DNA of 64,000 bases from the NCBI RefSeq assembly GCF_003762925.1, contig NZ_RJUK01000001.1, forward strand, positions 2,790,001-2,854,000, written 5' to 3'. The position numbers and the translations under genes are program-made. The notes beneath the pieces are model-generated. The model saw only the letters and a list, made by a program, of their open reading frames with translations. It did no database searches and was not told the origin of the DNA. This document shows positions 52,118 to 64,000 of this stretch, piece by piece. The stretch is from Marinimicrobium koreense (lineage in GTDB: Bacteria > Pseudomonadota > Gammaproteobacteria > Pseudomonadales > Cellvibrionaceae). Each line of letters starts with the position of its first letter. The stretch's first letter is position 1.

Positions 52118-53575
52118 TTAAAAGGTACTCAGCCCCGAAGCCTCCATGGTTCGGTACAGTAGTCGGGGCCACAGACTTTCATCGGCGTAGGCAGCGTAAT
52201 CCAGGCTGTACTGCTTTCCGGATCGGTTATGCCAGCGGTCGTCAAACCATTGCGCGGCTGCGGTTAACGGCTCAGAGTCGGAAGATCCCCGCAGTACAAC
52301 GCTGGTTTCGAGATTCAGGTCGTGCAGGTTGCGGCGAGTGAAATTGGTGGAGCCCAACAACATCCGTGCCCGACTTCGGCTATCTTGATGCATCAGCCAT
52401 TTGGAGTGGCATTGCTCTCCGTGTGTGTCACACCACCGTACCTGTACTCCGGCGTTGACCAGCTCGTGGGCGACGGGGCGGTTGGGCACGCCATTTTTTT
52501 CGCGCCCGAAGGCGTCTTTGTTGGGGTCGAGCAACACCCGCACCTTAACGCCGCGCTGTGCGGCCTCCTGCAGAGCCCGAACCAGGTGTCGGTCCGATAA
52601 ATAGAACATTGCCAGGTCCAACCGCTCCCCCGCGGCTGCGCCATTGATGATGTCCAGAGCGGCTCGCTCGACGGCACGCTCGGTCACCACCTGGACCGAC
52701 AGGGCAGAACCGGCGACTTCACCCTCAGGTCGATCCAGGGACGGCCTGGGCTCGGGTCCGCCAGAGAAGGTAAGAACGGCGGCTTCACTGTCGAGCAGGT
52801 CCCACGCCGCCGGACCACCGAAGCGCAACGCGACATTGCCGTGGGCGCTGCTTCCATCGTGGGGGTTGGCCGATGTGACCAGGGCCGTCAGCTCGTTGTC
52901 CTGATCGGCGATAATCAGTTTTCGATGGTTGGCTTTGAAGTTGATCAACGCCAGGTAACTGCGTAGAGACACCCGACCCTCCCCAAAGGGATTGGGTAGC
53001 GTATCCGTTGCGGTGTTTCCCCAGGGTTGAATAAAGGGGCGCCAGAATGCGGAGTAGAGGGGATTGCTGTCGCGCAGCCTGGTGAGGTCGGTCAGGGTCA
53101 CCGAGATACCGGCGGTTTCCAACCGTTGGAAGTGAGAGGAGGGCAGGCCACCGTACAAGGTATTCAGGGGATCACTGATCACCAGAATCTGAATCTCTGG
53201 GTGACGGCGTTTTTGGGCGATAAGCCGGTCGGTCAGCTCGTCAGACAGCGCCCGGTGAGTGTCGCTCAACTGCCCCTGGTAGGCATTGAACAGAAACATG
53301 TCCACAAGAATGAACCGTTCTGCCTGAGCGACCAGACGAAATACCTCGTCAAAAATGCGCTGCTCGGTCTGTCGTTCACCCTGTTTATCGATATAGGTCC
53401 GATCGGCCAGAAACTGGACCCGCGTCGCCCCTCGGGCGGGCGCTTCCATGCTGATGCCCTCGGGAAGCGGCCTGAAAGCGCCGTACAGGCCCACCGTCAG
53501 AACCACAATCAACAGCAGCCCGAAAATGCTGCGAAGTGGGTGACGAATGATCGCCCCCGGTACCCATTTAGCCAT
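52118..53575 (-). CDS. Phospholipase D-like protein (two HKD motifs, second one irregular)
   Basis: This encodes 485 residues with an N-terminal membrane helix (12-34). PLD domain 1 has a standard HxKxxxxD in NHRKLIIADQ and a serine-rich TSANPHDGSS after it. Domain 2 has HSKWLMHQD, where the Asp is one position late, followed by LLGSTNFTRRNL. Between them AAAGERLDLAMFYLSD is a typical strand. PLD proteins hydrolyse or transfer phosphodiesters, including cardiolipin synthases and nucleases; membrane anchoring fits a phospholipid substrate. It lies between glmU and the catalase pair without obvious functional links. Confidence 0.87.
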   Translation of the reverse strand: MAKWVPGAIIRHPLRSIFGLLLIVVLTVGLYGAFRPLPEGISMEAPARGATRVQFLADRTYIDKQGERQTEQRIFDEVFRLVAQAERFILVDMFLFNAYQGQLSDTHRALSDELTDRLIAQKRRHPEIQILVISDPLNTLYGGLPSSHFQRLETAGISVTLTDLTRLRDSNPLYSAFWRPFIQPWGNTATDTLPNPFGEGRVSLRSYLALINFKANHRKLIIADQDNELTALVTSANPHDGSSAHGNVALRFGGPAAWDLLDSEAAVLTFSGGPEPRPSLDRPEGEVAGSALSVQVVTERAVERAALDIINGAAAGERLDLAMFYLSDRHLVRALQEAAQRGVKVRVLLDPNKDAFGREKNGVPNRPVAHELVNAGVQVRWCDTHGEQCHSKWLMHQDSRSRARMLLGSTNFTRRNLHDLNLETSVVLRGSSDSEPLTAAAQWFDDRWHNRSGKQYSLDYAAYADESLWPRLLYRTMEASGLSTF

Positions 53576-53607
53576 TGATATTGCGTCCTTTCCGGTGACT
53601 CTTTGAG

Positions 53608-54978
53608 TCAGTCTTTTTTACTCGGTCTCTGCCAGCCCTGAATGTTACGCTGGCGGCCGCGGGCAATCGCCAGTTCCTCATCGGGAACGTCTTTGGTGAT
53701 GATCGACCCCGCACCCACCGTTGTGTTCTTGCCCAACTTGACCGGCGCCACCAGCGCGCTGTTGGAACCGATAAAAGCATTGTCCCCGATTTCCGTGAGG
53801 AATTTGTTGACCCCGTCGTAGTTACAGGTAATCGTTCCGGCGCCGACATTCACACAGGAACCGACCTTGCTGTCGCCGATGTAGCTCAGATGGTTGACCT
53901 TACTGCCTTCGCCTATGGTCGCTTTCTTGATTTCCACAAAGTTGCCGACCTTGGCGCCATCGGCCAGTAAGGTGCCCGGGCGCAGACGCGCAAAGGGCCC
54001 GATGGCGCAATGGCTGGATACCCGTGCGCCCTCAATCACCGAGTTGGCTTTGACTTCAGTGCCCGCGCCGATCACGCAGTCTTTCAGGTAGCAGTTGGGT
54101 TCAAGGTGCACGCCATCTTCCAGCATGACCTCGCCTTCAAACACGCAGTTCACATCAATGACCACATCCCGCCCGACAGTCAGCCGGCCACGGCAGTCAA
54201 ATCGAGCCGGGTCCATCAGGGTGACCCCTTTGACCATCAACTCTTCCGCCTGACGACTCTGGTAGTAACGTTCGAGGGCCGCCTGCTGCTGACGATTGTT
54301 GATGCCTTCCACCTCTTCCGGTGTGTCCGGCTGAGCCACATGAATGCCCAGGCCACTTTGGCGCGCCATGGCAATAATGTCGGTCAGGTAGTACTCACCC
54401 TGGGCGTTATCGTTACTCAGTGCCGGCAGCCACTCGCGCAGGTGTTTGGCTTTAGCAGCCATGATCCCGGTGTTGATTTCAGTGATCCGGCGCTGCTCGT
54501 CGTTGGCGTCTTTGTATTCAACAATGGCCTCGACCTGGCCGGCGGCATCGCGCAGGATACGTCCGTAGGCTCCCGGGTCGGGAAGATTCACGGTCAGCAG
54601 GCCGATGGTGGTGTCGGTCACCGCCAGGGCCAGCTTTTCCAACGTCGTTGCCTGAGTCAGCGGCACATCACCGTAGAGAATCAGTACCGTCGCGTCGTCA
54701 CGGAAGTGGGGCAGAGCCTGGAGCACCGCGTGGCCGGTGCCCAGCTGTTCGGTCTGGGCCACAAAGCGGATATCGTCGGCCGCCATGCGGGCCTCGACCT
54801 GTTCGGCGCCATGGCCCACCACCACCAGGATCTGATCACTGCCCAGTGCCCGGGCGCTGTCGATCACATGCTGCACCAGGGGGCGGCCGCCCACGGGATG
54901 AAGCACCTTGGGCAGGTTCGAGCGCATCCGGGTGCCTTTACCGGCAGCGAGAATGACGATATCAAGGGGGGTGGTCAT
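53608..54978 (-). CDS. glmU: Bifunctional GlmU (uridylyltransferase / glucosamine-1-P acetyltransferase)
   Basis: This encodes 456 residues, the E. coli length. The nucleotidyltransferase domain begins VILAAGKGTRMRSNLPKVLHPVGG. The C-terminal left-handed beta-helix has HCAIGPFARLRPGTLLADGAKVGNFVEIKK and GAGTITCNYDGVNKF. It makes GlcNAc-1-P and then UDP-GlcNAc, the precursor of peptidoglycan and LPS. It follows atpC, as in many gammaproteobacteria. GlmS and a GlmR-like regulator lie 12-15 kb away, separated by the chitin genes. Confidence 0.98.
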   Translation of the reverse strand: MTTPLDIVILAAGKGTRMRSNLPKVLHPVGGRPLVQHVIDSARALGSDQILVVVGHGAEQVEARMAADDIRFVAQTEQLGTGHAVLQALPHFRDDATVLILYGDVPLTQATTLEKLALAVTDTTIGLLTVNLPDPGAYGRILRDAAGQVEAIVEYKDANDEQRRITEINTGIMAAKAKHLREWLPALSNDNAQGEYYLTDIIAMARQSGLGIHVAQPDTPEEVEGINNRQQQAALERYYQSRQAEELMVKGVTLMDPARFDCRGRLTVGRDVVIDVNCVFEGEVMLEDGVHLEPNCYLKDCVIGAGTEVKANSVIEGARVSSHCAIGPFARLRPGTLLADGAKVGNFVEIKKATIGEGSKVNHLSYIGDSKVGSCVNVGAGTITCNYDGVNKFLTEIGDNAFIGSNSALVAPVKLGKNTTVGAGSIITKDVPDEELAIARGRQRNIQGWQRPSKKD

Positions 54979-55046
54979 GCGGCGACTCCTTCAACAAACC
55001 GTTGATCAGGACAAATTAGGGGGAACAATCGTAGTGTGACGGACGT

Positions 55047-55076
55047 AAAAAAAGGGCGGCCGATCAGCCACCCTTT
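55047..55076 (-). terminator. Terminator of the ATP synthase operon
   Basis: On the - strand a stem AAGGGTGGC / GCCGCCCTT (one G-U pair) with a 6-base loop is followed by seven Ts. It lies 30 bases after the atpC stop and before glmU. Confidence 0.88.
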
Positions 55077-55105
55077 TCTGTTGCCAATGCCATGCACGGC
55101 GAGGC

Positions 55106-55537
55106 CTACTTGTTGCTGCCCAACTTCTTGCGAATGGACTGCAGAGTACGCAACTGAGCGGCGGCTTCCGCCAACTGCACCGCGGCCTTGGAGTAGTCGA
55201 TCTCGCCAGACTGGTTGGTGAGCTCTTTCTGGGCGGTTTCTTTGGCTTCCTGGGCGGCTGCTTCATCCATATCATCAGCGCGCAGGGCGGTATCCGCCAA
55301 CACGGTGACGTGGTAAGGCTGCACTTCCAGATAACCACCGGAAACGTAGTAAATCTCTTCCTCACCATTGTCCTTGACGATGCGCACCGGGCCCGGCTCA
55401 AGGCCGGTCAGCAAAGGAGCGTGACCATAGGTCACACCCAGGTCACCCAGGGTACCGGTGGCCACGATCATCTTCACCAACCCGGAGAAGATTTCCCGCT
55501 CTGCACTGACAATATCGCAGTGAACTGTCATAGCCAT
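55106..55537 (-). CDS. atpC: ATP synthase epsilon subunit
   Basis: This encodes 143 residues. The N-terminal beta-barrel starts [35 protein letters not shown] and includes [16 protein letters not shown]. The C-terminal two-helix part (about 90-143), which inhibits ATP hydrolysis, is complete. It is part of the F1 central stalk together with gamma. It is the last gene of the atp operon, 54 bases after atpD, and is followed by a strong terminator. Confidence 0.97.
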   Translation of the reverse strand: MAMTVHCDIVSAEREIFSGLVKMIVATGTLGDLGVTYGHAPLLTGLEPGPVRIVKDNGEEEIYYVSGGYLEVQPYHVTVLADTALRADDMDEAAAQEAKETAQKELTNQSGEIDYSKAAVQLAEAAAQLRTLQSIRKKLGSNK

Positions 55538-55591
55538 ATTTCTGCCTCTAACGCTTCAGGGCCAGTGGCCCGGCAGTGCCGGGCCGGCGGG

Positions 55592-56995
<1,404 letters not shown>

Positions 56996-57080
56996 TCAGA
57001 TCCGGCCGACTGTCAGTGAATGACGAGGGCAGCCTGAGACTGAAGGTTTTAACTCAAAAAAGGGTTCTCAGCTCTGGGCC

Positions 57081-57947
57081 TTAAGAGGCCACGGCGGCGG
57101 CACCGCCCACAATTTCCGACAGCTCCTGGGTAATCGCGGCCTGACGGGCTTTGTTGTACACCAGTTGCAGGTCACTGATCAGGTCACCGGCGTTGTCGGT
57201 GGCGCTCTTCATGGCCACCATACGCGCGGCCTGCTCACAGGCGCCGTTTTCAACCACTGCCTGATACACCTGAGACTCGATATAACGAATCAGCAGACCG
57301 TCGAGCAGTTGCTCGGCGTCCGGCTCGTACAGGTAATCCCAGTGGTGCTGAAGCTTTTGGTCTTCTTCGGCCACCAGTGGCAACAACTGCTGAACTTCAG
57401 GTTGCTGAGTCATGGTGTTGATGAATTCGTTACCGACCAGGTAAAGCTTGTCGATCTTGCCTTCGCCAAACGCGTCCAGCATGACCTTGACGCTGCCAAT
57501 CAGGGAAGCGACGGTCGGCGCCTCACCCAGATCGCGTGCGCTGGCTACCACATTGCCGCCGTGGCTGTTGAAAAACGCACCGGCTTTGGCACCCAGCAAG
57601 CAAAGATCCACTGCGACACCCTGGTCGGACCAGGACTTCATGGACTTGAGTGCGGCCTTGAACACGTTGACGTTCAGGCCACCACACAGACCGCGGTCAC
57701 TGGAGACAATGATGTAGCCCACCCGTTTGACTTCGCGCTCTTCCATGTAGCGGTTTTTGTATTCGGGGTTGGCGTTGGCCAGGTGACCGACCACGGCACG
57801 CATGCGCTGGGCATAGGGCTTGCCCCGCTCCATACGCTCCTGAGCTTTACGCATCTTACTCGCGGCGACCATTTCCATCGCGCTGGTAATTTTCTGCGTG
57901 CTTTTAATGCTCGAAATCTGCGTCCGAATCTCTTTTGCGCCTGCCAT
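57081..57947 (-). CDS. atpG: ATP synthase gamma subunit
   Basis: This encodes 288 residues from the ATG at 57947; a TTG two codons earlier is possible but the family start is [21 protein letters not shown]. The C-terminal helix [35 protein letters not shown] is conserved. It forms the rotating shaft inside F1. The middle region [11 protein letters not shown] is typical of the Rossmann-like part. The gene lies between atpA and atpD. Confidence 0.98.
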   Translation of the reverse strand: MAGAKEIRTQISSIKSTQKITSAMEMVAASKMRKAQERMERGKPYAQRMRAVVGHLANANPEYKNRYMEEREVKRVGYIIVSSDRGLCGGLNVNVFKAALKSMKSWSDQGVAVDLCLLGAKAGAFFNSHGGNVVASARDLGEAPTVASLIGSVKVMLDAFGEGKIDKLYLVGNEFINTMTQQPEVQQLLPLVAEEDQKLQHHWDYLYEPDAEQLLDGLLIRYIESQVYQAVVENGACEQAARMVAMKSATDNAGDLISDLQLVYNKARQAAITQELSEIVGGAAAVAS

Positions 57948-57999
57948 ACTCAAAGGCCCTCAAGCGTGAATGAAGCGGTGCCTTTCGGCACCGCCGGTC

Positions 58000-59544
58000 T
58001 TACCAGGTCTGGGTGGATTTGAACTTGTCCACCAGGGCTTTCATCTTGCCTTGCAGCTCATCGTTCCAGTTGCCGGTTTCGTTGATTTCTTTCAACAGGT
58101 CGGCACCTTCACTTTCAGCGTAGGAGAGCAGGGCACTTTCAAAGTCCAGAACCTTGTTTACTTCCACGTCTTGCAGATAGCCTTCGTTGGCGCAGAACAG
58201 AACCAGCGCCATCTGGGCGATGCTCATCGGCGAGTACTGATTCTGCTTCATCAGCTCGGTCACGCGCTCACCGTGCTCCAACTGAGCCTTGGTGGCTTCA
58301 TCCAGATCAGAGGCAAACTGGGAGAAAGCCGCCAGTTCGCGGTACTGAGCCAGAGCGGTACGAATACCACCGGACAGTTTTTTGATCACTTTGGTCTGTG
58401 CGGAACCACCTACACGGGATACCGAGATACCGGCGTTCATCGCCGGACGGATGCCCGAGTTGAACATGGAGGTTTCCAGGAAGATCTGACCATCGGTAAT
58501 GGAGATCACGTTCGTGGGTACGAACGCCGATACGTCACCGGCCTGGGTTTCAATGATCGGCAGCGCGGTCAGAGAGCCGGTTTTGCCTTTCACTTCACCA
58601 TTGGTGAACTTCTCGACGTAATCGGCACTGACTCGGGCAGCGCGCTCGAGCAGACGCGAGTGCAGGTAGAACACGTCACCCGGGTAGGCTTCACGGCCCG
58701 GCGGACGACGCAGCAGCAGGGAGATCTGGCGATAGGCCCAGGCCTGCTTGGTCAGATCATCATAGATGATCAGTGCGTCCTGACCGCGGTCGCGGTAGTA
58801 CTCACCAATGGTACAACCGGCGAAGGCCGCCAGGTACTGCATGGCCGCCGGATCCGATGCGGTGGCAGCCACAACAACGGTATGATCCATGGCGCCGTGC
58901 TCTTCCAGCTTGCGAACCACAGAAGCAATGGAGGAGGCTTTCTGGCCGATGGCCACGTAGATACACTTAATACCGGAGTCTTTCTGGTTGATGATGGCGT
59001 CTACCGCAATGGCGGATTTACCGATCTGACGGTCACCAATGATCAACTCACGCTGACCGCGACCGATCGGCACCATGGAGTCAACCGCTTTCAGACCCAG
59101 TTGAACCGGCTGGTCAACAGACTGACGCCAGATAACACCGGGAGCCACCTTTTCAATGGCGTCGGTTTCTTTGGTGTCAACCGGACCCTTACCATCGATC
59201 GGGTTACCCAGTGCATCGATGACGCGGCCTTCCAGCTCGGGGCCTACCGGCACCTCCAGAATACGTCCGGTGCACTTACAGGTCTGGCCTTCGGCCACAC
59301 CCAGGTAGTCGCCCAGAATTACCGCACCGACGGAGTCGCGCTCCAGGTTCAGTGCCATACCGAAACGACCGCCTTCAAATTCGATCATCTCGCCGTACAT
59401 CACGTCCATCAGGCCGTGAATACGCACGATGCCGTCGGACACGGAAACCACCGTGCCCTGGTTGCGGGCTTCGGCGGACACATCGAGTTTGTCGATGCGC
59501 TGCTTGATAATGTCGCTAATCTCGGATGGATTCAGCTGCTGCAT
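58000..59544 (-). CDS. atpA: ATP synthase alpha subunit
   Basis: This encodes 514 residues. Non-catalytic P-loop [15 protein letters not shown] (usually GDRQTGKT) is present and functional in pattern, along with [11 protein letters not shown] and [35 protein letters not shown]. It starts [17 protein letters not shown] as in other gammaproteobacteria. It forms the F1 hexamer with beta. The gaps to atpG (52 bases) and atpH (16 bases) are short. Confidence 0.99.
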   Translation of the reverse strand: MQQLNPSEISDIIKQRIDKLDVSAEARNQGTVVSVSDGIVRIHGLMDVMYGEMIEFEGGRFGMALNLERDSVGAVILGDYLGVAEGQTCKCTGRILEVPVGPELEGRVIDALGNPIDGKGPVDTKETDAIEKVAPGVIWRQSVDQPVQLGLKAVDSMVPIGRGQRELIIGDRQIGKSAIAVDAIINQKDSGIKCIYVAIGQKASSIASVVRKLEEHGAMDHTVVVAATASDPAAMQYLAAFAGCTIGEYYRDRGQDALIIYDDLTKQAWAYRQISLLLRRPPGREAYPGDVFYLHSRLLERAARVSADYVEKFTNGEVKGKTGSLTALPIIETQAGDVSAFVPTNVISITDGQIFLETSMFNSGIRPAMNAGISVSRVGGSAQTKVIKKLSGGIRTALAQYRELAAFSQFASDLDEATKAQLEHGERVTELMKQNQYSPMSIAQMALVLFCANEGYLQDVEVNKVLDFESALLSYAESEGADLLKEINETGNWNDELQGKMKALVDKFKSTQTW

Positions 59545-59560
59545 GCTTTTTTCCTCAATC

Positions 59561-60097
59561 CTACGAATTGATTGCTTTGGCGAGTTTTTCTAACCGACCG
59601 CGCATCGAGCCGTCGATGACCAAATCACCTGCTTTAACGATAACGCCCGCCAGAAGCTGTTCGTCGACCTGGGCCCGGACGCTGATTTTGCGCTTGAGCT
59701 TGTCGCTGAGAGCCTGAGCCAGTTTTTCCTGCTCGGCATCCGCCAGGGTGAAGGCGGTGGTCAGCTCGACATCCACCGACTGCTCTTGGGCGTGCTTGAA
59801 CGCCTCGAACAGTTGCTGAATTTCCGGCAACAAAATCAGACGCTTGTTCTGGGCCAGAAGCTGAACGTAGTTGCGCACTGGCTGGCTCAGTTCGTCACCG
59901 CAGGCCTCGATCAGAACGTCGGCCTGTTGTTGGGCCGACAGTGACGGTGACGCGATACGATCGGCCATGGTGCCGTATTGGCTGGCGCCGGCCAGAGTCG
60001 CCAGTTGCTGGGCCCAACCGCTCAGATCCTGTGCTTCCAGCGCGTATTGAAACGCCGCTTTGGCATAGGGTCGGGCGAGGGTAGTCAGTTCAGCCAC
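59561..60097 (-). CDS. atpH: ATP synthase delta subunit
   Basis: This encodes 178 residues, as usual. It begins [21 protein letters not shown] and ends with the family C-terminus [24 protein letters not shown]. It links the peripheral stalk to the top of F1. It is 12 bases downstream of atpF. Confidence 0.98.
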   Translation of the reverse strand: MAELTTLARPYAKAAFQYALEAQDLSGWAQQLATLAGASQYGTMADRIASPSLSAQQQADVLIEACGDELSQPVRNYVQLLAQNKRLILLPEIQQLFEAFKHAQEQSVDVELTTAFTLADAEQEKLAQALSDKLKRKISVRAQVDEQLLAGVIVKAGDLVIDGSMRGRLEKLAKAINS

Positions 60098-60109
60098 AGT
60101 TCACCTCAC

Positions 60110-60580
60110 TTAAAGATTGGCAGCCAGTTTGTCGATCATGGACTTGTGCTTGGATTCGTCAATTTCCGCTTCCAGCACTTTCTGTGCACCGAGCAGAGCC
60201 AACTGGGACACTTGCCCACGCAGCTTCTCTTTGGCACGGTTCACTTCCTGCTCCACTTCGGCTTCAGCTGCCGACCGGATACGCTCGGCTTCTACCCGAG
60301 CCTGGTCTTTGGCTTCTTCAACAAGCTTGGCGGCGCGCTTATTGGCGGACTCGACGATACCGGCCGCTTCCTGTTTGGCTTCGCGCAGGGTCTTGGCGGC
60401 TTTTTCTTTCGCCAGTTCCAGATCCTTGTCGGCGCGATCCGCGGCGGCCAGGCCATCCGCAATGCGCTTCTGACGCTCGACCATTGCGTCGGTGATGAAC
60501 GGCCACACGTACTTCATGCAGAAGAGCACGAAGAAAATAAACGCGATGGACTGTCCGATTAGGGTCAAATTAATGTTCAC
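60110..60580 (-). CDS. atpF: ATP synthase subunit b
   Basis: This encodes 156 residues: one membrane helix (about 5-27, [20 protein letters not shown]) followed by a long charged coiled coil rich in Ala, Glu and Lys. It forms the dimeric peripheral stalk. It follows atpE after 96 bases, a gap that contains a stable hairpin at 60619-60649. Confidence 0.98.
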   Translation of the reverse strand: MNINLTLIGQSIAFIFFVLFCMKYVWPFITDAMVERQKRIADGLAAADRADKDLELAKEKAAKTLREAKQEAAGIVESANKRAAKLVEEAKDQARVEAERIRSAAEAEVEQEVNRAKEKLRGQVSQLALLGAQKVLEAEIDESKHKSMIDKLAANL

Positions 60581-60618
60581 GCCGATAACCTCTGTTCCAG
60601 TAACGCTTTTGGCTTTAA

Positions 60619-60649
60619 CCGTGTGCGCTCACAACGGTGATGCACACGG
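60619..60649 (-). other. Stem-loop between atpE and atpF
   Basis: CCGTGTGC at 60619-60626 pairs perfectly with GCACACGG at 60642-60649 across a 15-base loop. No T-run follows on the - strand. It could protect the atpE mRNA 3' end, since subunit c is needed in higher copy than b. Confidence 0.45.
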
Positions 60650-60676
60650 ATCGGGTTTCTGGGAGTTCGCGAGGTC

Positions 60677-62339
<1,663 letters not shown>

Positions 62340-62396
62340 AAGCTCGTCTGTTCGACCTGAGTGTCCAGCCCAGACGCCAAGCGACCGGGCCGCAGC

Positions 62397-62425
62397 ATTA
62401 TAGGGATAAAGCCCCCCCGCTTCAA
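62397..62425 (-). promoter_or_regulatory. atp operon promoter
   Basis: On the - strand TTGAAG (62420-62425), exactly 17 bases, then a perfect TATAAT (62397-62402). Transcription would start near 62390, about 50 bases before the atpI start. Confidence 0.75.
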
Positions 62426-62509
62426 CCTGAGTCGGAAGCATTTACAACGCCGCTAATTATCGGATAATTCTCACTTTTTGCCGTTTTGACCGATTACTCA
62501 AAAAACTCG

Positions 62510-63412
62510 CTATTTGATGTGAGCGAGAATGCCGTCGAGCTCGTCCAGATTGTTGTAATTGATTACCAGCTTGCCTTTGCCCTTGGCCGTGTGTTGAATG
62601 GCCACACCGGCGCCCAATGTCTCCGAAAGCTGCTCCTCCAGGCGGCGAATATCCGCCGAGGGTGCGGCCGGTTTTACCGTATTCTTGTGCTTCTGCTCCT
62701 GAAGATTGCGTACCAGGGTCTCGGTTTGCCGGACCGATAGGGCCTTGCCGACCACCTGACGGGCCGCCACCCGCTGATCTTCGGGCTCCAGAGTGAGCAG
62801 GGCCCGGGCGTGGCCCATTTCCAGGTCGCCATGCTCGAGCATGGTTTTGACTTCCTCGGTCAGGGCAATCAGGCGCAACAGGTTGGTCACCGTGGTGCGG
62901 GATTTGCCTACCGCCTGGGCCACTTCGCCCTGGGTCAGCTCAAATTCTTCCTGCAGCCGCTTGAGGGCCATGGCCTCTTCGATCGGGTTGAGATCTTCGC
63001 GCTGAATGTTTTCGATCAGCGCCATGGCAATGGCCGCTTCATCGGGCACATCCCGGATGACCGCGGGAATCTTGTCCAGACCCGCCAGTTGAGTGGCCCG
63101 CCAGCGACGTTCACCGGCGATGATTTCGTATTTTTCCGGGGCAACAAGCCGGACCACGATCGGCTGCATCACGCCCTGGGCTTTGATGGAGTCCGCCAGC
63201 TCTTCCAGTGCCTCGGGGTGCATGTCGCGACGGGGCTGGTAGCGCCCGCGCTGAATCATTTCCACCGGAATGTGGGCGAGCCGACCATCGGCCAGTGCTT
63301 CCTCGACGGCCTGGGGCGAATCCGGAGTGGGTGTATCCGCCGGAGCCGGCGTCACGCCCGCCCCCAGAAGGGCATCCAAGCCTTTGCCTAAGCCTTTGCG
63401 TTTTCCCGCCAT
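62510..63412 (-). CDS. parB: Chromosome partitioning protein ParB
   Basis: This encodes 300 residues starting MAGKRKGLGKGLDALLGAG. The CTPase/ParB box GERRWRATQLAGL is present, along with the parS-binding helix-turn-helix LTQGEVAQAVGKSRTTVTNLLRL and a C-terminal dimerisation part. A Pro-rich linker lies at 20-40. It clamps on DNA near parS sites and works with ParA to segregate the origin. No parS palindrome was found in the window. Confidence 0.97.
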   Translation of the reverse strand: MAGKRKGLGKGLDALLGAGVTPAPADTPTPDSPQAVEEALADGRLAHIPVEMIQRGRYQPRRDMHPEALEELADSIKAQGVMQPIVVRLVAPEKYEIIAGERRWRATQLAGLDKIPAVIRDVPDEAAIAMALIENIQREDLNPIEEAMALKRLQEEFELTQGEVAQAVGKSRTTVTNLLRLIALTEEVKTMLEHGDLEMGHARALLTLEPEDQRVAARQVVGKALSVRQTETLVRNLQEQKHKNTVKPAAPSADIRRLEEQLSETLGAGVAIQHTAKGKGKLVINYNNLDELDGILAHIK

Positions 63413-63457
63413 TACCTTGCCCTGCTGATGGTTTGCTGTAATTCAGTGATGATTGCT

Positions 63458-64000
63458 TCAGGAGTGCGCTGCGTGAGCAGCGGCCTTCTCGTCGTTTTCG
63501 TTGCGCCGGATGATTTCCCCCGCCAGGGCCAGGTAGGCGATTGCCCCCTTGGACTGGCGGTCGTAGCTGAGCACCGGCTGCCCGTAACTGGGCGCTTCGG
63601 CCAGACGCACGTTGCGCGGAATGCAGGTCCGGTAGAGCCGATCGCCAAAGTGCTGGGAGAGCTGGGCGGAAACGTCGTTGGTCAGGCTGTTGCGCGGGTC
63701 GTACATGGTGCGCAGCAGGCCTTCGATTTTCAGGTTGGGGTTGAGCAGTTCCTGAATTCGGCCAATGGTGTTCATCAGGGCCGAGAGCCCCTCGAGCGCG
63801 TAGTATTCACACTGCATGGGAATGATCACGCCATCGCAGGCGGTCAGGGCGTTGACCGTGAGCATGTTGAGCGAGGGCGGGCAGTCGATGATGATGTAGT
63901 CGAATTCGTCTTTGATCGGTTGCAGGCCGTCCCACAGGAGGCGTTCTTTGCCGTCCAGGGAGAGCATTTCCACTTCGGCGGCGGTGAGGTCGCCGTTGGC
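63458..64000 (-). CDS. parA: Chromosome partitioning ATPase ParA, C-terminal part (start beyond window)
   Basis: The frame is open to the window edge; 180 residues are visible. The Walker B-type DYIIIDCPPSLNMLTVNAL and the later VIIPMQCEYYALEGLSALMNTI and NVRLAEAPSYGQPVL are typical of ParA/Soj. The P-loop lies outside. It is 45 bases upstream of parB. Together with the atp operon this supports a near-origin location. Confidence 0.96.
   Translation of the reverse strand, partial: ANGDLTAAEVEMLSLDGKERLLWDGLQPIKDEFDYIIIDCPPSLNMLTVNALTACDGVIIPMQCEYYALEGLSALMNTIGRIQELLNPNLKIEGLLRTMYDPRNSLTNDVSAQLSQHFGDRLYRTCIPRNVRLAEAPSYGQPVLSYDRQSKGAIAYLALAGEIIRRNENDEKAAAHAAHS

Overview
The window is a 64 kb piece of chromosome from a GC-rich marine or chitin-degrading gammaproteobacterium, most like Cellvibrionales such as Marinimicrobium, Saccharophagus or Cellvibrio. 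The pointers are serine-rich linkers in a secreted chitinase, TonB-receptor and halogenase-like gene sets, and the gene order parA-parB-atpIBEFHAGDC-glmU, which in gammaproteobacteria lies near the replication origin. The lineage is inferred from gene content; no rRNA gene is present. No tRNA, CRISPR array, insertion sequence or prophage was seen.

Layout. 0-6.7 kb (+): end of hemY, a membrane-anchored di-heme cytochrome, a serine beta-lactamase-like hydrolase overlapping a FemAB-like acyltransferase, and a CPBP protease. 6.7-12 kb (-): an MHYT-PAS-GGDEF-EAL protein with a response regulator, a TfoX-like protein, yaaA and a DUF4265 protein. 12.1-18.5 kb: M48 protease lipoprotein, TRAP permeases, thioesterase, cytochrome b561-YceI pair, and a convergent TRAP binding protein. 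18.6-23.7 kb (-): uvrD with a LexA-box-like site, then two coupled photolyase/cryptochrome genes. 23.7-28.2 kb (-): three more signalling genes (PAS-GGDEF, REC-CheC, PAS-GGDEF-EAL). 28.4-33.9 kb (-): a giant HEAT/cytochrome c lipoprotein, a TlyA methyltransferase and a membrane hydrolase. 34.2-35.9 kb (+): modular GH18 chitinase. 35.9-41.2 kb (-): two poorly characterised membrane proteins, glmS, and a GlmR-like DeoR regulator. 41.4-53.6 kb: two halogenase-family flavoproteins, a TonB receptor, a GH20 hexosaminidase, a catalase-like/cytochrome b561 pair and a phospholipase D-like protein. 53.6-64 kb (-): glmU, the whole ATP synthase operon, parB and the C-terminal part of parA.

How the parts work together. 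The central story is amino-sugar metabolism. The same 12-base palindrome (GACAACGTTGTC or one base different) lies upstream of the chitinase, one halogenase-like gene, the TonB receptor-halogenase operon and the hexosaminidase. This implies one unseen repressor, probably LacI-type, controlling chitin breakdown, uptake of the products, and two flavoproteins of unknown role. Three of these four transcription units lie between glmU and glmR-glmS, genes that in Pseudomonas lie close together, so the catabolic genes sit inside the UDP-GlcNAc biosynthesis neighbourhood. The glmR promoter carries direct repeats typical of DeoR-family autoregulation, and a perfect 25-bp inverted repeat separates glmR from glmS.
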